DNA of 32,264 nt from Streptomyces sp. CT34 (GTDB taxonomy: Bacteria > Actinomycetota > Actinomycetes > Streptomycetales > Streptomycetaceae), in assembly GCF_000805335.1 (NCBI RefSeq), contig NZ_KN708638.1, positions 3,247,299 through 3,279,562 of the forward strand. The letters are read 5' to 3'. Every line of letters begins with the position of its first letter. The first letter of the stretch is position 1. Positions 16,576 to 24,368 of this stretch are shown here, one piece after another. A program made the translations under genes and the position numbers. The notes under the pieces are model-generated. The model was not told the origin of the DNA. It made no database searches and worked only from the letters and a program-made list of their open reading frames with translations.

Positions 16576-18024
16576 TCAGCCGCGTACGGCGGCGATGGAG
16601 TCGGCGAGGGCGGTGGGCACGTCGGGGACGCGGGTGTGCACACCGTCCCGGACGATCTGCCGGCCGGCCACGACGGTGTGCCGCACATCTGCCGCGGAGG
16701 CGGCGAATACGGCCGTCTCGGCGCCCAGTCGGGGCAGCGGTCCGGCAGTGCGTACGGAGTCCAGCGCGATCGTGGTGAGGTCGGCGAGCGCGCCGGGTGC
16801 CAGGGTGCCGGCGTCGTCCCAGCCCAGGGCGGCGTGCCCGTCGGCGGTGGCGGCGCGCAGCAGGGCGGCGGCGGTCCAGTGGCCCCGGGTGCGGGTGCGC
16901 AGCCGCTCGTCCAGCTCCATGGCGCGGGCCTCTTCGAGCAGGTCGATGACGGCGTGGCTGTCGCTGCCCAGGGAGAGCGGGCTGCCCTGCGCCTGGAGCG
17001 CCACGGCCGGGCCGATGCCGTCGGCGAGGTCCCGCTCGGTGGTGGGGCACATGCAGACGCCGGTGGCGCTCCCGCCGAGCAGGGCGATGTCCTCGTCGGT
17101 GAGGTGGGTGGCGTGCACGGCGGTGGTGCGCGGGCCCAGCACTCCGCGCTCGGCCAGCAGTTGGGTGGGGGTCCGGCCGTGGGCCGCGCGGCAGGCGTCG
17201 TTCTCGGCGGTCTGCTCGGAGAGATGGACGTGCAGCGGTGCCCGCCGCTCCCGCGCCCAGTCGGCGACGGTGCCCAACTGCCCGGCGGGTACGGCGCGTA
17301 CGGAGTGGACGGCGGCGCCGATCCGGGCGTGCTCGCGGCCCTTGAGGGCGTCGGCGCGCTCCGCCCAGGCGTCCGCGGTGCCGTCCGAGAAGCGCAGCTG
17401 GTGCCGGTTGGGCGGGTCGCCGAAGCCGGCGGAGAGATAGGCGGTGTCGAGGAGGGTGATCCGGATTCCGGCGTCGGCGGCTGCCGCGATCAGCGCCTCG
17501 CCCATCGCGTTGGGGTCGTCGTAGCGGGAGCCGCCGGGTGCGTGGTGGAGGTAGTGGAACTCGCCGACGCAGGTGATGCCGGCGAGCGCCATCTCGGCGT
17601 AGACGGCGCGGGCGAGCTGGAAGTAGCTCTCGGGGGTGAGTTTGTCGGCAACGCCGTACATGACTTCGCGCCAGGTCCAGAACGAGTCCGGCGCACGCCC
17701 CGTGCCTTCCATCGCACTTCCCCACTGCTGTGGGGGTGATCCGGCGTGACTGTGCGCTGTGGTGAGACCGGGCAGGGAGAAGTCACTTGCCTGGACAGTG
17801 CCACGCAACGCGCGGTGGAAGGCATGGCTGTGCGTATTGCACATGCCGGGAATCGTCAGTCCGCGCAGTGCCGCCGCGCCCGGTGGCGGCGTGGGCGTCC
17901 CGGTGCGGACGGCCGTGATCCGGCCGTCCGCCACCTCCACGGTCACGCCCGACTCGACGTGGGTGCCGAGCCAGGCGTGCTCCAGCCAGTACGTCATCGG
18001 TGTTGCCTGCGGCGTCAGCGGCAC
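16576..18024 (-). CDS. hutF: Formimidoylglutamate deiminase, HutF
   Basis: This 482-residue amidohydrolase turns N-formimino-L-glutamate into N-formyl-L-glutamate plus ammonia, the five-step branch of histidine use. The metal motif [13 protein letters not shown] has His65 and His67. HVHLSEQ, a later [10 protein letters not shown], and [25 protein letters not shown] are typical of HutF. Between GTVQ (75-78) and [12 protein letters not shown] (from 113) there are 34 residues not expected from the family, where the usual gap is only a few residues. I prefer GTG 18024, with GGAGGGG six bases upstream, over ATG 17997; the GTG overlaps the M20 gene stop by 10 bp. Confidence 0.93.
   Translation of the reverse strand: MPLTPQATPMTYWLEHAWLGTHVESGVTVEVADGRITAVRTGTPTPPPGAAALRGLTIPGMCNTHSHAFHRALRGTVQASDFSLPGLTTAHSHAGSPPQQWGSAMEGTGRAPDSFWTWREVMYGVADKLTPESYFQLARAVYAEMALAGITCVGEFHYLHHAPGGSRYDDPNAMGEALIAAAADAGIRITLLDTAYLSAGFGDPPNRHQLRFSDGTADAWAERADALKGREHARIGAAVHSVRAVPAGQLGTVADWARERRAPLHVHLSEQTAENDACRAAHGRTPTQLLAERGVLGPRTTAVHATHLTDEDIALLGGSATGVCMCPTTERDLADGIGPAVALQAQGSPLSLGSDSHAVIDLLEEARAMELDERLRTRTRGHWTAAALLRAATADGHAALGWDDAGTLAPGALADLTTIALDSVRTAGPLPRLGAETAVFAASAADVRHTVVAGRQIVRDGVHTRVPDVPTALADSIAAVRG
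17689..17790. repeat. 102-bp in-frame insertion-like segment within hutF
   Basis: These 34 codons (HutF residues 79-112, including [20 protein letters not shown]) interrupt the conserved RGTVQ/FWTWRE block. The DNA contains the hairpin CCCCAC-TGCT-GTGGGG (17720-17735), and codon use is less GC-biased than in the rest of the gene. It may be a small palindromic repeat that entered in frame. Copies elsewhere in the genome cannot be tested from this window. Confidence 0.5.
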
Positions 18025-19277
18025 GCCAGCCCCTCCAGTACGTCGGCGAGTGCGGTGACCCCGGCGACGCAGTCGTCCTCGGTCGCCGCTTCGGCGGGCG
18101 AGTGCGAGACGCCGGTGGGGTTGCGGACGAACAGCATGGCCGTGGGGACGGTTCCGGACAAAATACCGGCGTCATGGCCGGCGCCGGTACCGAGGACGGG
18201 CACCGGCCGCTCGGCCCGCTTGCCGAGGATCGCGCCCAGTTCGTCCCGCAGGGCGTGCTGGAACTCCACGACCGGGGTGAAGGATTCCCGTACGACGCTC
18301 AGCTCGACGCCGTCGCGGGCGGCGCGTTCGGCGGCGGCCTGCTCGATGCCGTCGATCACGGTGTCCAGGGTGTCCTGGCCGGCGGCGCGGGCGTCCAGCC
18401 AGCCCCGGACCAGCGAGGGGATGGCGTTGACGCCGTTCGGCTCGACGCTGATCTTCCCGAAGGTGGCCAGGGCACCGGCCATCCGGGCCTGTTCGCGGGC
18501 GGCGAGCACGGTCGCGGCGTAGGAGAGCATCGGATCGCGGCGGTCTGCCAGCCGTGTGGTGCCGGCGTGGTTGGCCTCGCCGCGGAAGTCGAACCGCCAG
18601 CGGCCGTGCGGCCAGATAGCGGAGGCGATGCCGACCGGGGCGCCCGAACCCGCGGCGGAGCCGCTGTCGTACAGAGCCAGGGCGCGGCCCTGCTCGACGT
18701 GGAGTTCGACGAACGCGCCGATGGCGGCGAGCCGTTCCGGGTCCGGGCCGATGGCCTCGGGGTCGTATCCGGCGCGCTCCATGGCCTGCGGGAGGGTGAC
18801 GCCGTCGCCGTCGCGCAGCCGGTGCGCGGCCTCGGTGGTCAGCGCCCCGGCGGCGAGCCGGGAGCCGACGCAGGCCAGGCCGAAGCGGGCGCCTTCCTCG
18901 TCGCCGAAGTTGACGATGGCCAGCGGCTTGCCGAACTCCGCTCCCCGCCGCCGGAGTTCGTCGAGTGCGGCGAAGGAGGAGACGACGCCCAGCGGGCCGT
19001 CGAAGGCGCCGCCGTCCGGTACGGAGTCCAGGTGCGAGCCGGTGACGACGGCCTCGCCGGGGGCCACGTCCCGCGAGGTGGTGGCGCCGAGCCAGGCCCA
19101 CTGGTTGCCGTTGCGGTCCAGTTCGTAGGCGAGCCCGCGGGCCTCGGCCTGCGCCCGGAACCACGCCCGGCAGTCGGTGTCCGCGCCGGTCCAGGCGAAG
19201 CGCCGGTAGCCCCCGGAGGAGGAGTCGCGGCCGATGGGCCGCAGCTCCTCCCACATCTCGTGGAACGAGGAGCTCAC
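18015..19277 (-). CDS. M20-family amidohydrolase (allantoate amidohydrolase-like) in the hut operon
   Basis: This 420-residue two-metal M20 peptidase-fold enzyme is of the allantoate/N-carbamoyl amino acid amidohydrolase group. The metal ligands are His82 and Asp93 in [18 protein letters not shown], the Glu127-Glu128 pair in FGDEEGARF, the His of FVELHVEQG and the His of [22 protein letters not shown] is the dimerisation-domain signature. GTG 19277 overlaps the hutU stop by 4 bp; the gene lies between hutU and hutF. No HutG is present, so I infer it hydrolyses N-formyl-L-glutamate to formate and glutamate. A ureide substrate remains possible, but no other allantoin gene is near. Confidence 0.88.
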   Translation of the reverse strand: MSSSFHEMWEELRPIGRDSSSGGYRRFAWTGADTDCRAWFRAQAEARGLAYELDRNGNQWAWLGATTSRDVAPGEAVVTGSHLDSVPDGGAFDGPLGVVSSFAALDELRRRGAEFGKPLAIVNFGDEEGARFGLACVGSRLAAGALTTEAAHRLRDGDGVTLPQAMERAGYDPEAIGPDPERLAAIGAFVELHVEQGRALALYDSGSAAGSGAPVGIASAIWPHGRWRFDFRGEANHAGTTRLADRRDPMLSYAATVLAAREQARMAGALATFGKISVEPNGVNAIPSLVRGWLDARAAGQDTLDTVIDGIEQAAAERAARDGVELSVVRESFTPVVEFQHALRDELGAILGKRAERPVPVLGTGAGHDAGILSGTVPTAMLFVRNPTGVSHSPAEAATEDDCVAGVTALADVLEGLACR

Positions 19278-20938
19278 GCGCCCTCGCCCTCGCGCATCGG
19301 GATCCGGACGCCGCGCTCGGCGGCCACCTCTTCGGCGCGCTCGTAGCCCGCGTCGACGTGCCGGATGACGCCCATGCCGGGGTCGTTGGTGAGCACCCGG
19401 CGGATCTTCTCGCCGGCCAGCGGCGTGCCGTCGGCGACCGTGACCTGTCCGGCGTGGATCGAGCGGCCCATGCCGACGCCGCCGCCGTGGTGCAGCGAGA
19501 CCCAGGAGGCGCCGGAGGCGACGTTGACCATGGCGTTGAGCAGCGGCCAGTCGGCGATCGCGTCCGAGCCGTCCTTCATGGCCTCTGTCTCGCGGTAGGG
19601 GGAGGCGACGGAGCCGCAGTCGAGGTGGTCGCGGCCGATGGCCAGCGGCGCCTTCAGGGTGCCGTCGGCGACCATCTCGTTGAACCGCTCGCCGGCCTTG
19701 TCGCGTTCCCCGTAGCCGAGCCAGCAGATCCGGGCGGGCAGGCCCTGGAAGTGGACCCGCTCCCCCGCCAGCGTGATCCAGCGGGCCAGCGACTCGTTCT
19801 CCGGGAAGAGGTCGAGGATGGCGCGGTCGGTGGCCGCGATGTCGGCCGGGTCGCCGGAGAGCGCGGCCCAGCGGAACGGCCCCTTGCCCTCGGCGAAGAG
19901 CGGCCTGATGTAGGCGGGGACGAAGCCGGGGAAGGCGAACGCGCGCTGGTATCCGGCGAGTTGGGCCTCGCCGCGGATGGAGTTGCCGTAGTCGAAGACC
20001 TCGGCGCCGGCGTCCATGAAGCCGACCATGGCCTCGACGTGCCGGGCCATCGACTCGCGGGCGCGCTGGGTGAAGTCGGCGGGCTTCTCGGCCGCGTAGG
20101 CCGCCATGTCGGCGAAGTCGATGCCGACGGGCAGGTAGGCGAGCGGGTCGTGGGCGCTGGTCTGGTCGGTGACGATGTCGATCGGGGCGCCCTCGGCGAG
20201 CATCTGCGGGAGGAGTTCCGCGGCGTTGCCGAGCAGGCCGATGGAGAGCGGCTCGCGCCGGTCGCGGGCCTCGACGGCGAGCTGGAGGGCGTGCTGGAGG
20301 CCGTCGGCCTTCACGTCCAGGTAGCGGTGCTCGATACGGCGCTCGATGGCGCGGGGGTCGCAGTCGATGCAGATCGCGACGCCGTCGTTCATGGTGACGG
20401 CGAGCGGCTGGGCGCCGCCCATGCCGCCGAGCCCGGCGGTGAGGGTGATGGTCCCGGCCAGCGATCCGCCGTACTTCTTGGCCGCGACCGCCGCGAACGT
20501 CTCGTAGGTGCCCTGGAGGATGCCCTGCGTCCCGATGTAGATCCACGAACCGGCCGTCATCTGGCCGTACATGGTCAGACCGAGGGCCTCCAGGCGGCGG
20601 AACTCGTCCCAGTTGGCCCAGTCGCCGACGAGGTTGGAGTTGGCGATCAGCACCCGCGGCGCCCATTCGTGCGTCTGCATCACGCCGACCGGCTTGCCGG
20701 ACTGGACGAGCATCGTCTCGTCCTGCTTGAGCGTGGTCAGGGTGCGCACCATCGCGTCGAACGAGCGCCAGTCGCGGGCGGCCTTGCCGGTGCCGCCGTA
20801 GACGACGAGCTGGTCCGGGTGCTCGGCCACCTCCGGGTCGAGGTTGTTCTGGAGCATCCGCAGCGCGGCTTCCTGCTGCCATCCCCGAGCACTCAGCTCC
20901 GTACCGCGCGGTGCCCGCACGGGTCGCGGTCCCGACAT
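19274..20938 (-). CDS. hutU: Urocanate hydratase, HutU
   Basis: This 554-residue NAD-dependent urocanase converts urocanate to 4-imidazolone-5-propionate, the second step of histidine use. The NAD-binding [18 protein letters not shown], the urocanase signature [16 protein letters not shown], and the catalytic Cys block [18 protein letters not shown] are intact, as is [14 protein letters not shown]. The length is normal. ATG 20938 begins the operon hutU-M20-hutF-hutI. A promoter with an overlapping inverted repeat is visible 42-71 bp upstream. Histidase (HutH), which makes its substrate, is not in this operon. Confidence 0.97.
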   Translation of the reverse strand: MSGPRPVRAPRGTELSARGWQQEAALRMLQNNLDPEVAEHPDQLVVYGGTGKAARDWRSFDAMVRTLTTLKQDETMLVQSGKPVGVMQTHEWAPRVLIANSNLVGDWANWDEFRRLEALGLTMYGQMTAGSWIYIGTQGILQGTYETFAAVAAKKYGGSLAGTITLTAGLGGMGGAQPLAVTMNDGVAICIDCDPRAIERRIEHRYLDVKADGLQHALQLAVEARDRREPLSIGLLGNAAELLPQMLAEGAPIDIVTDQTSAHDPLAYLPVGIDFADMAAYAAEKPADFTQRARESMARHVEAMVGFMDAGAEVFDYGNSIRGEAQLAGYQRAFAFPGFVPAYIRPLFAEGKGPFRWAALSGDPADIAATDRAILDLFPENESLARWITLAGERVHFQGLPARICWLGYGERDKAGERFNEMVADGTLKAPLAIGRDHLDCGSVASPYRETEAMKDGSDAIADWPLLNAMVNVASGASWVSLHHGGGVGMGRSIHAGQVTVADGTPLAGEKIRRVLTNDPGMGVIRHVDAGYERAEEVAAERGVRIPMREGEGA

Positions 20939-20971
20939 GGGCCGTGCCTCCCTGACATCGAATGGATTGAG

Positions 20972-20999
20972 CTATTCACATCCTGACTTCGCTGAATAG
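20972..20999. promoter_or_regulatory. Inverted repeat overlapping the hut promoter
   Basis: The perfect arms CTATTCA (20972-20978) and TGAATAG (20993-20999) are separated by 14 bp. They sit on the -10 box and the spacer of the predicted hutU promoter, a classic repressor position. This AT-rich dyad stands out in high-GC DNA. The regulator cannot be identified from the window; the RpiR and LacI proteins downstream are candidates only. Confidence 0.55.
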
Positions 21000-21009
21000 T
21001 GCTAGTCAA
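20980..21009 (-). promoter_or_regulatory. Predicted promoter of the hut operon
   Basis: On the minus strand a -35 TTGACT (21009-21004) is followed after 18 bp by a -10 CAGGAT (20985-20980). Both fit the Streptomyces vegetative sigma consensus. Transcription would begin near 20973, giving a leader of about 35 nt before hutU. Confidence 0.6.
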
Positions 21010-21031
21010 CAGGGCAGGACGGGCCATTTCG

Positions 21032-21077
21032 ACTTGCCCGCCGGGAAAGCCGGTGATAACTTTCCCAGTAGGCAAGT
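21032..21077. promoter_or_regulatory. Two-tier nested palindrome upstream of the ABC cassette
   Basis: Outer arms ACTTGCC (21032-21038) and GGCAAGT (21071-21077) and inner arms GGGAAAG (21043-21049) and CTTTCCC (21060-21066) are all perfect. The gaps are 4 bp on each side and 10 bp in the centre, so the element is exactly symmetric over 46 bp. It covers a likely -35 and -10, which points to an operator for two dimers or a cruciform. The winged-helix regulator encoded by the second gene of the cassette is the obvious candidate. Confidence 0.65.
21034..21062 (+). promoter_or_regulatory. Predicted promoter of the membrane protein-regulator-ABC cassette
   Basis: A -35 TTGCCC (21034-21039), a 17-bp spacer and a -10 TAACTT (21057-21062) suit a vegetative promoter. 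Both boxes lie inside the 46-bp nested palindrome. The start would be near 21069, leaving an 85-nt leader. Confidence 0.5.
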
Positions 21078-21153
21078 AAACGCGGGGGCGGTCCGGCCTG
21101 ATCCGGTCCAGTGCGCCCCGGCGGTCCAGCAACGTCTTCGGGGAGGCGATGGC

Positions 21154-21675
21154 ATGACCACCACGGTGGATGCCGAGCGGGCCTGGCAGGATCTCCAGCG
21201 GATCCGGGTACCGCAGGAGCGGGTGTACGACGAGATCGAGCGGTCCGCACACGGCGACCCCAAGGCGACCTACCTCACGGCCGCGATCATGTGGGTCTTC
21301 CTCGCCACCATGGGGCTCAAGCTCCCGGGGTGGGGCCTGTGGCTGACGCTCGCCGCCTATGTCGGCATCCTGGGCGGGCTGGCCGTCGTCTACAGCCGCC
21401 GCGCCCGGATGCGGCTGCACCGCTCCCGGTACAGCTGGCGCTCCTACGCCACGTTCGTCGCGGGCATGGTCGTCACCGGCGGCACGATCCTGCTCTCCGA
21501 CCACCTGGCGGACACCTTCGCCCTGCCTTGTCCCAGCCTGATCACGGCCACCGCCGCAGCCGCCGCGTTCGTCCTCTTCACGGGACCGGCGAACCGCTGG
21601 GCGGTCAGCCCGCTCCGCAAACGTGCGCTGCGCGGCCACGCCACACAAGCCATTCACGAGGAGGCGGGCCTTTGA
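21154..21675 (+). CDS. Small integral membrane protein of unknown function
   Basis: This 173-residue protein has a polar N-terminus (about 1-40) with many charged residues, then four hydrophobic segments at about 42-58, 63-80, 104-122 and 128-147, and a basic C-terminus. I do not recognise a named domain. The ATG at 21154 has a GGGGAGG site upstream. It is the first gene of the cassette, and its TGA overlaps the TTG start of the winged-helix regulator. Similar small membrane proteins sit with HTH regulators and ABC-2 transporters in actinobacteria and may sense or help the transporter, which is inference from position. Confidence 0.78.
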   Translation: MTTTVDAERAWQDLQRIRVPQERVYDEIERSAHGDPKATYLTAAIMWVFLATMGLKLPGWGLWLTLAAYVGILGGLAVVYSRRARMRLHRSRYSWRSYATFVAGMVVTGGTILLSDHLADTFALPCPSLITATAAAAAFVLFTGPANRWAVSPLRKRALRGHATQAIHEEAGL

Positions 21676-22022
21676 GCACCCCCACGGGCTTCGACGAACT
21701 GATCCATCCCTCCACCCGGTTGTCGGTGGTGGCCCTGCTGGCCGCCACGGAATGGGCCGACTTCCCGTTCATCCGCGACAGCCTCTCGCTCAGCGACTCC
21801 GCGCTCTCCAAGCAGCTGCACACCCTGGAGGAGGCCGAGTATCTGGAGATCCGGAAGGAGGGCGGCGGGCGCAAACGCCGCACCAAAGTACGGCTGACGG
21901 CCCGCGGGCGCACCGCCTTCGAAGGCCATGTCGCCGCTCTCCGCGCCATCGTCGAGGGCGCGGGCCCCGCGGCGGCGCAGCAGACGGCACCCGAACAGCA
22001 GCACGCGGAGGCGAGCCGATGA
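21672..22022 (+). CDS. Winged-helix transcriptional regulator (MarR/HTH_34-like)
   Basis: This 116-residue regulator has the pattern LIHPSTRLSVVALLAATEWADFPFIRDSLSLSDSALSKQLHTLEEAEYLEIRKEGGGRKRRTKVRLTARGR written here as separate parts: helix 1 (LIHPSTRLSVVALL), the HTH (LSDSALSKQLHTLEEAEYL) and the wing (RKEGGGRKRRTKVRLT). It starts with TTG 21672, with AGGAGG seven bases upstream, and overlaps the previous stop (TTGA). Its own stop overlaps the ATPase start (ATGA). Such proteins usually repress the transporter operon that contains them. The nested palindrome at 21032-21077 is the likely target. Confidence 0.88.
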   Translation: MSTPTGFDELIHPSTRLSVVALLAATEWADFPFIRDSLSLSDSALSKQLHTLEEAEYLEIRKEGGGRKRRTKVRLTARGRTAFEGHVAALRAIVEGAGPAAAQQTAPEQQHAEASR

Positions 22023-23023
22023 CCGGCACCATGACCAGCACCCCCACCACACCCGCCGGATCCGGCCAACCGGTCGTCTCCGCACGGGACGTGCGGATGT
22101 CGTACGGCAGCACCGAGGTGCTCAAGGGCGTCGACCTGGACATCCACCGCGGGGAGGTCTTCGCCCTGCTCGGCCCCAACGGCGCCGGGAAGACCACCAC
22201 GGTCGAGATCCTGGAGGGCTTCCGGCAGCGCTCCGGCGGCGAGGTCCGGGTCCTCGGCGAAGACCCGAAGCACGCCGACGACGCCTGGCGCGGCCGGATC
22301 GGCCTGGTGCTCCAGTCGTGGCGCGACCACCGCCGCTGGCAGGTCGCCGAGCTGCTGCGGCACTTCGCGACGTACTACCCCGATCCGCGCGACCCGGAGG
22401 AGCTGCTGGAGCTGGTCGGCCTCACCCACCGGGCCGGCCACCGGGTCGACCAGCTGTCCGGCGGCCAGCGGCGGCGCGTCGACGTCGCGCTCGGCATCGT
22501 CGGCCGCCCCGAGTTGCTCTTCCTGGACGAGCCCACCACCGGCTTCGACCCCGAGGCGCGCCGCGAGTTCCACGATCTGGTCGAGCGGCTGGCGCGCGAC
22601 GAGGGCGTCACCGTCCTGCTGACCACCCATGACCTGGCCGAGGCCGAGCGGCTCGCCGACCGCATAGCGATGCTGGTCAACGGCCGGATCCGGGTCTGCG
22701 GCACACCGACCGAGCTCGCCCGGCGGGCCGCCGCCCAGGCGGAGGTCCGCTGGACTGCGGCGGACGGCGCCCCGCGCCGCGAGCGCACCGCGGATCCCTC
22801 CCGGCTGGTCTGGGAGCTGCACCGCGAGGCCGACGGCCCGATCGCCGACCTGGAGGTCCGCCGGCCGACGCTGGAGGACACCTATCTGCACATGGTGCAC
22901 GAGCACGCCGCCGGCACCACCGGCGACCGGAGCGCCGCAGACACCGGGACCGGCCGAAACGCCGGAACCGCCGACAACACGGCCCTGACGGGCGCCGGGA
23001 CGGGGGAGGAACGAGCCGCATGA
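22019..23023 (+). CDS. ABC transporter ATP-binding protein
   Basis: This 334-residue ATPase has the Walker A GPNGAGKTTT (Lys58), the signature LSGGQRRRVDVA, Walker B ELLFLDEPT and the switch His in LLTTHDLAEAERLAD. The C-terminal 90 residues are the accessory domain seen in drug-efflux (DrrA-like) ATPases, ending LEDTYLHMV, plus a Thr/Gly-rich tail of about 35 residues. It overlaps the regulator by 4 bp and the permease by 4 bp (ATGA), so the three are coupled. Together with the permease it should form an ABC-2 exporter; the substrate is not deducible, although linkage to a repressor suggests drug or lipid export. Confidence 0.94.
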   Translation: MTGTMTSTPTTPAGSGQPVVSARDVRMSYGSTEVLKGVDLDIHRGEVFALLGPNGAGKTTTVEILEGFRQRSGGEVRVLGEDPKHADDAWRGRIGLVLQSWRDHRRWQVAELLRHFATYYPDPRDPEELLELVGLTHRAGHRVDQLSGGQRRRVDVALGIVGRPELLFLDEPTTGFDPEARREFHDLVERLARDEGVTVLLTTHDLAEAERLADRIAMLVNGRIRVCGTPTELARRAAAQAEVRWTAADGAPRRERTADPSRLVWELHREADGPIADLEVRRPTLEDTYLHMVHEHAAGTTGDRSAADTGTGRNAGTADNTALTGAGTGEERAA

Positions 23024-24012
23024 GCGAGACGGACAGGACAGCGGTGCAGGACAGGACCGCGCAGAGCAGGGCCGCGCAGGACAGGACCACGCAGGACAGG
23101 ATCATGCAGGGCAGGGCCGTAGGGGGCGGTGCCGGTGCGACGGGCCGCGCCCGTGGCCGGCGGCTTCGCTCGTGGCAGGCGGGGCTGCGGCGCGGCGGTA
23201 TCGAGGTGCGTCATCTCCTGCGCAACCGCAAGGAGTTCGTCAGCTACCTCAGCAATGTGGTGGTCGCCCTGATGGTCGCCTCCTTCATCCATGACGACCT
23301 GCCCGGCACCCACATCCCCGCCGCGCATCTGACGATCGCCGGGTTCGCCGCCTATCTGCTGTTCCAGGTGGGGCTGATCAACCTCCCGCAGATCCTGGTG
23401 ACCGAGCGCGACGAGGGCACCCTGCTGCGGCTGCGGGCCACGCCCGGCGGCATACCGGCCTATCTCGTCGCCAAGTCGGTGCTGATCGTCGCCATGGCGG
23501 TGGGCATCATCGCCATCCTGCTGGGCGCCGCCGCGCTGTTCGTGAACGGGCCGCTGCCGCACAGCCCCGGCGGCTGGCTGACGCTGATATGGGTCACCGC
23601 CCTCGGCCTGCTCGCCGTCGTGCCGCTGGGCGCGGCCATCGGCGCCGTACTGCCCAACGCCCGCGAGGCGCTGGCGATGATCATGCTGCCCGCGATGGCG
23701 CTGCTGGTGACCTCGGGGGCCATGTTCCCGATCAGCCAGCTGCCGGTTGTGGTGCAGAACGTGGCGTCGGTCTTCCCGCTCCGGTGGATGGCGCAGGGCG
23801 TGCGCTCGGCCCTGCTGCCGGATGCCGCGCGGGCCGCGGAGCTGTCCGGCTCCTGGCAGCTGCCCACGGTCGCCCTGGTGCTGGCCGGCTGGGCCGTCGC
23901 GGGCTTCCTGCTCGCCGTCCCGCTGCTGCGCCGCGCCGCCCGCCGCGAGTCCGGCTCCCGGCTGACGGCGCGCCAGGACAAGGCACGGCTCAGCGGCGCT
24001 CCGGCGGCATAG
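23020..24012 (+). CDS. ABC-2 type transporter permease with repetitive N-terminus
   Basis: This 330-residue membrane protein has six hydrophobic segments, with the ABC-2 signature around TERDEGTLLRLRATPGG and a later VFPLRWMAQGVRSALLP. The first 35 residues are hydrophilic and made of QDRTA-like pentapeptides encoded by a 15-bp tandem repeat. A second possible start, ATG 23104, lies in the last repeats; the first ATG at 23020 is favoured by the GGAGGA site and the ATGA overlap. It forms the exporter with the preceding ATPase. A large hairpin terminator follows. Confidence 0.92.
   Translation: MSETDRTAVQDRTAQSRAAQDRTTQDRIMQGRAVGGGAGATGRARGRRLRSWQAGLRRGGIEVRHLLRNRKEFVSYLSNVVVALMVASFIHDDLPGTHIPAAHLTIAGFAAYLLFQVGLINLPQILVTERDEGTLLRLRATPGGIPAYLVAKSVLIVAMAVGIIAILLGAAALFVNGPLPHSPGGWLTLIWVTALGLLAVVPLGAAIGAVLPNAREALAMIMLPAMALLVTSGAMFPISQLPVVVQNVASVFPLRWMAQGVRSALLPDAARAAELSGSWQLPTVALVLAGWAVAGFLLAVPLLRRAARRESGSRLTARQDKARLSGAPAA
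23032..23121. repeat. 15-bp tandem repeat encoding QDRTA pentapeptides
   Basis: Six in-frame units close to CAGGACAGGACCGCG occur at 23032-23121, the first partial. They encode DRTAV, QDRTA, QSRAA, QDRTT, QDRIM and QGRAV. Copy number could vary without a frameshift and would only change the length of the cytoplasmic N-tail of the permease. Confidence 0.85.
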
Positions 24013-24019
24013 GGCCTGA

Positions 24020-24077
24020 CCGGTGGGGCAGGGTCGGGACCTCGACGCCCGGCACGGCCCCGCCCCTGCCCCACCGG
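24020..24077 (+). terminator. Terminator hairpin of the ABC cassette
   Basis: Perfect 14-bp arms CCGGTGGGGCAGGG (24020-24033) and CCCTGCCCCACCGG (24064-24077) enclose a 30-nt loop. It begins 7 bp after the permease stop. No T-run is present. The rest of the 356-bp gap before the next gene holds only the direct repeat at 24234-24286. Confidence 0.82.
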
Positions 24078-24233
24078 AAAGGCCCCGGCGGCCGGGGAAC
24101 GGCGGACCGGGAGCCGCCCCGGACAGCTGCGGTGCCGGGGCACGCCCCGGCACCGCCTGGTGCACCGTGCCGTGCCGCCCCATCCCCGGCGGCGCGGCAC
24201 GGCCCCGGTACGGGAGCCGTCCGGCACGATCCC

Positions 24234-24286
24234 GGCGCCACGATCGACGCACAAGATCCGCGGCGCCACGATCAGCGCACAAGATC
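24234..24286. repeat. 25-bp tandem direct repeat upstream of the PLP decarboxylase gene
   Basis: Two 25-nt copies (24234-24258 and 24262-24286) begin GGCGCCACGATC and end GCACAAGATC. They differ at two adjacent positions and have a 28-bp period. The second copy ends 82 bp before the gene start. A third partial echo (CATCGACAC) follows. The position suits activator or repressor half-sites; the repeat does not encode anything I recognise. Confidence 0.7.
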
Positions 24287-24368
24287 GACACAGCATCGAC
24301 ACCGGAAACGTCCCGACCACCCCGTTCGTCCGTGGCACGAGGGCCCCGCCGGATGATGAAGTTGAGGC

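Noticed and set aside
15308..17725. 805-codon minus-strand frame that would fuse another domain to HutI
   Set aside because: The upstream half is hutF read in the wrong frame; the real HutI begins at ATG 16489.
18015..20882. 955-codon minus-strand frame that would extend the M20 enzyme
   Set aside because: The extra N-terminal half is hutU out of frame; GTG 19277 with the 4-bp overlap is the sensible start.
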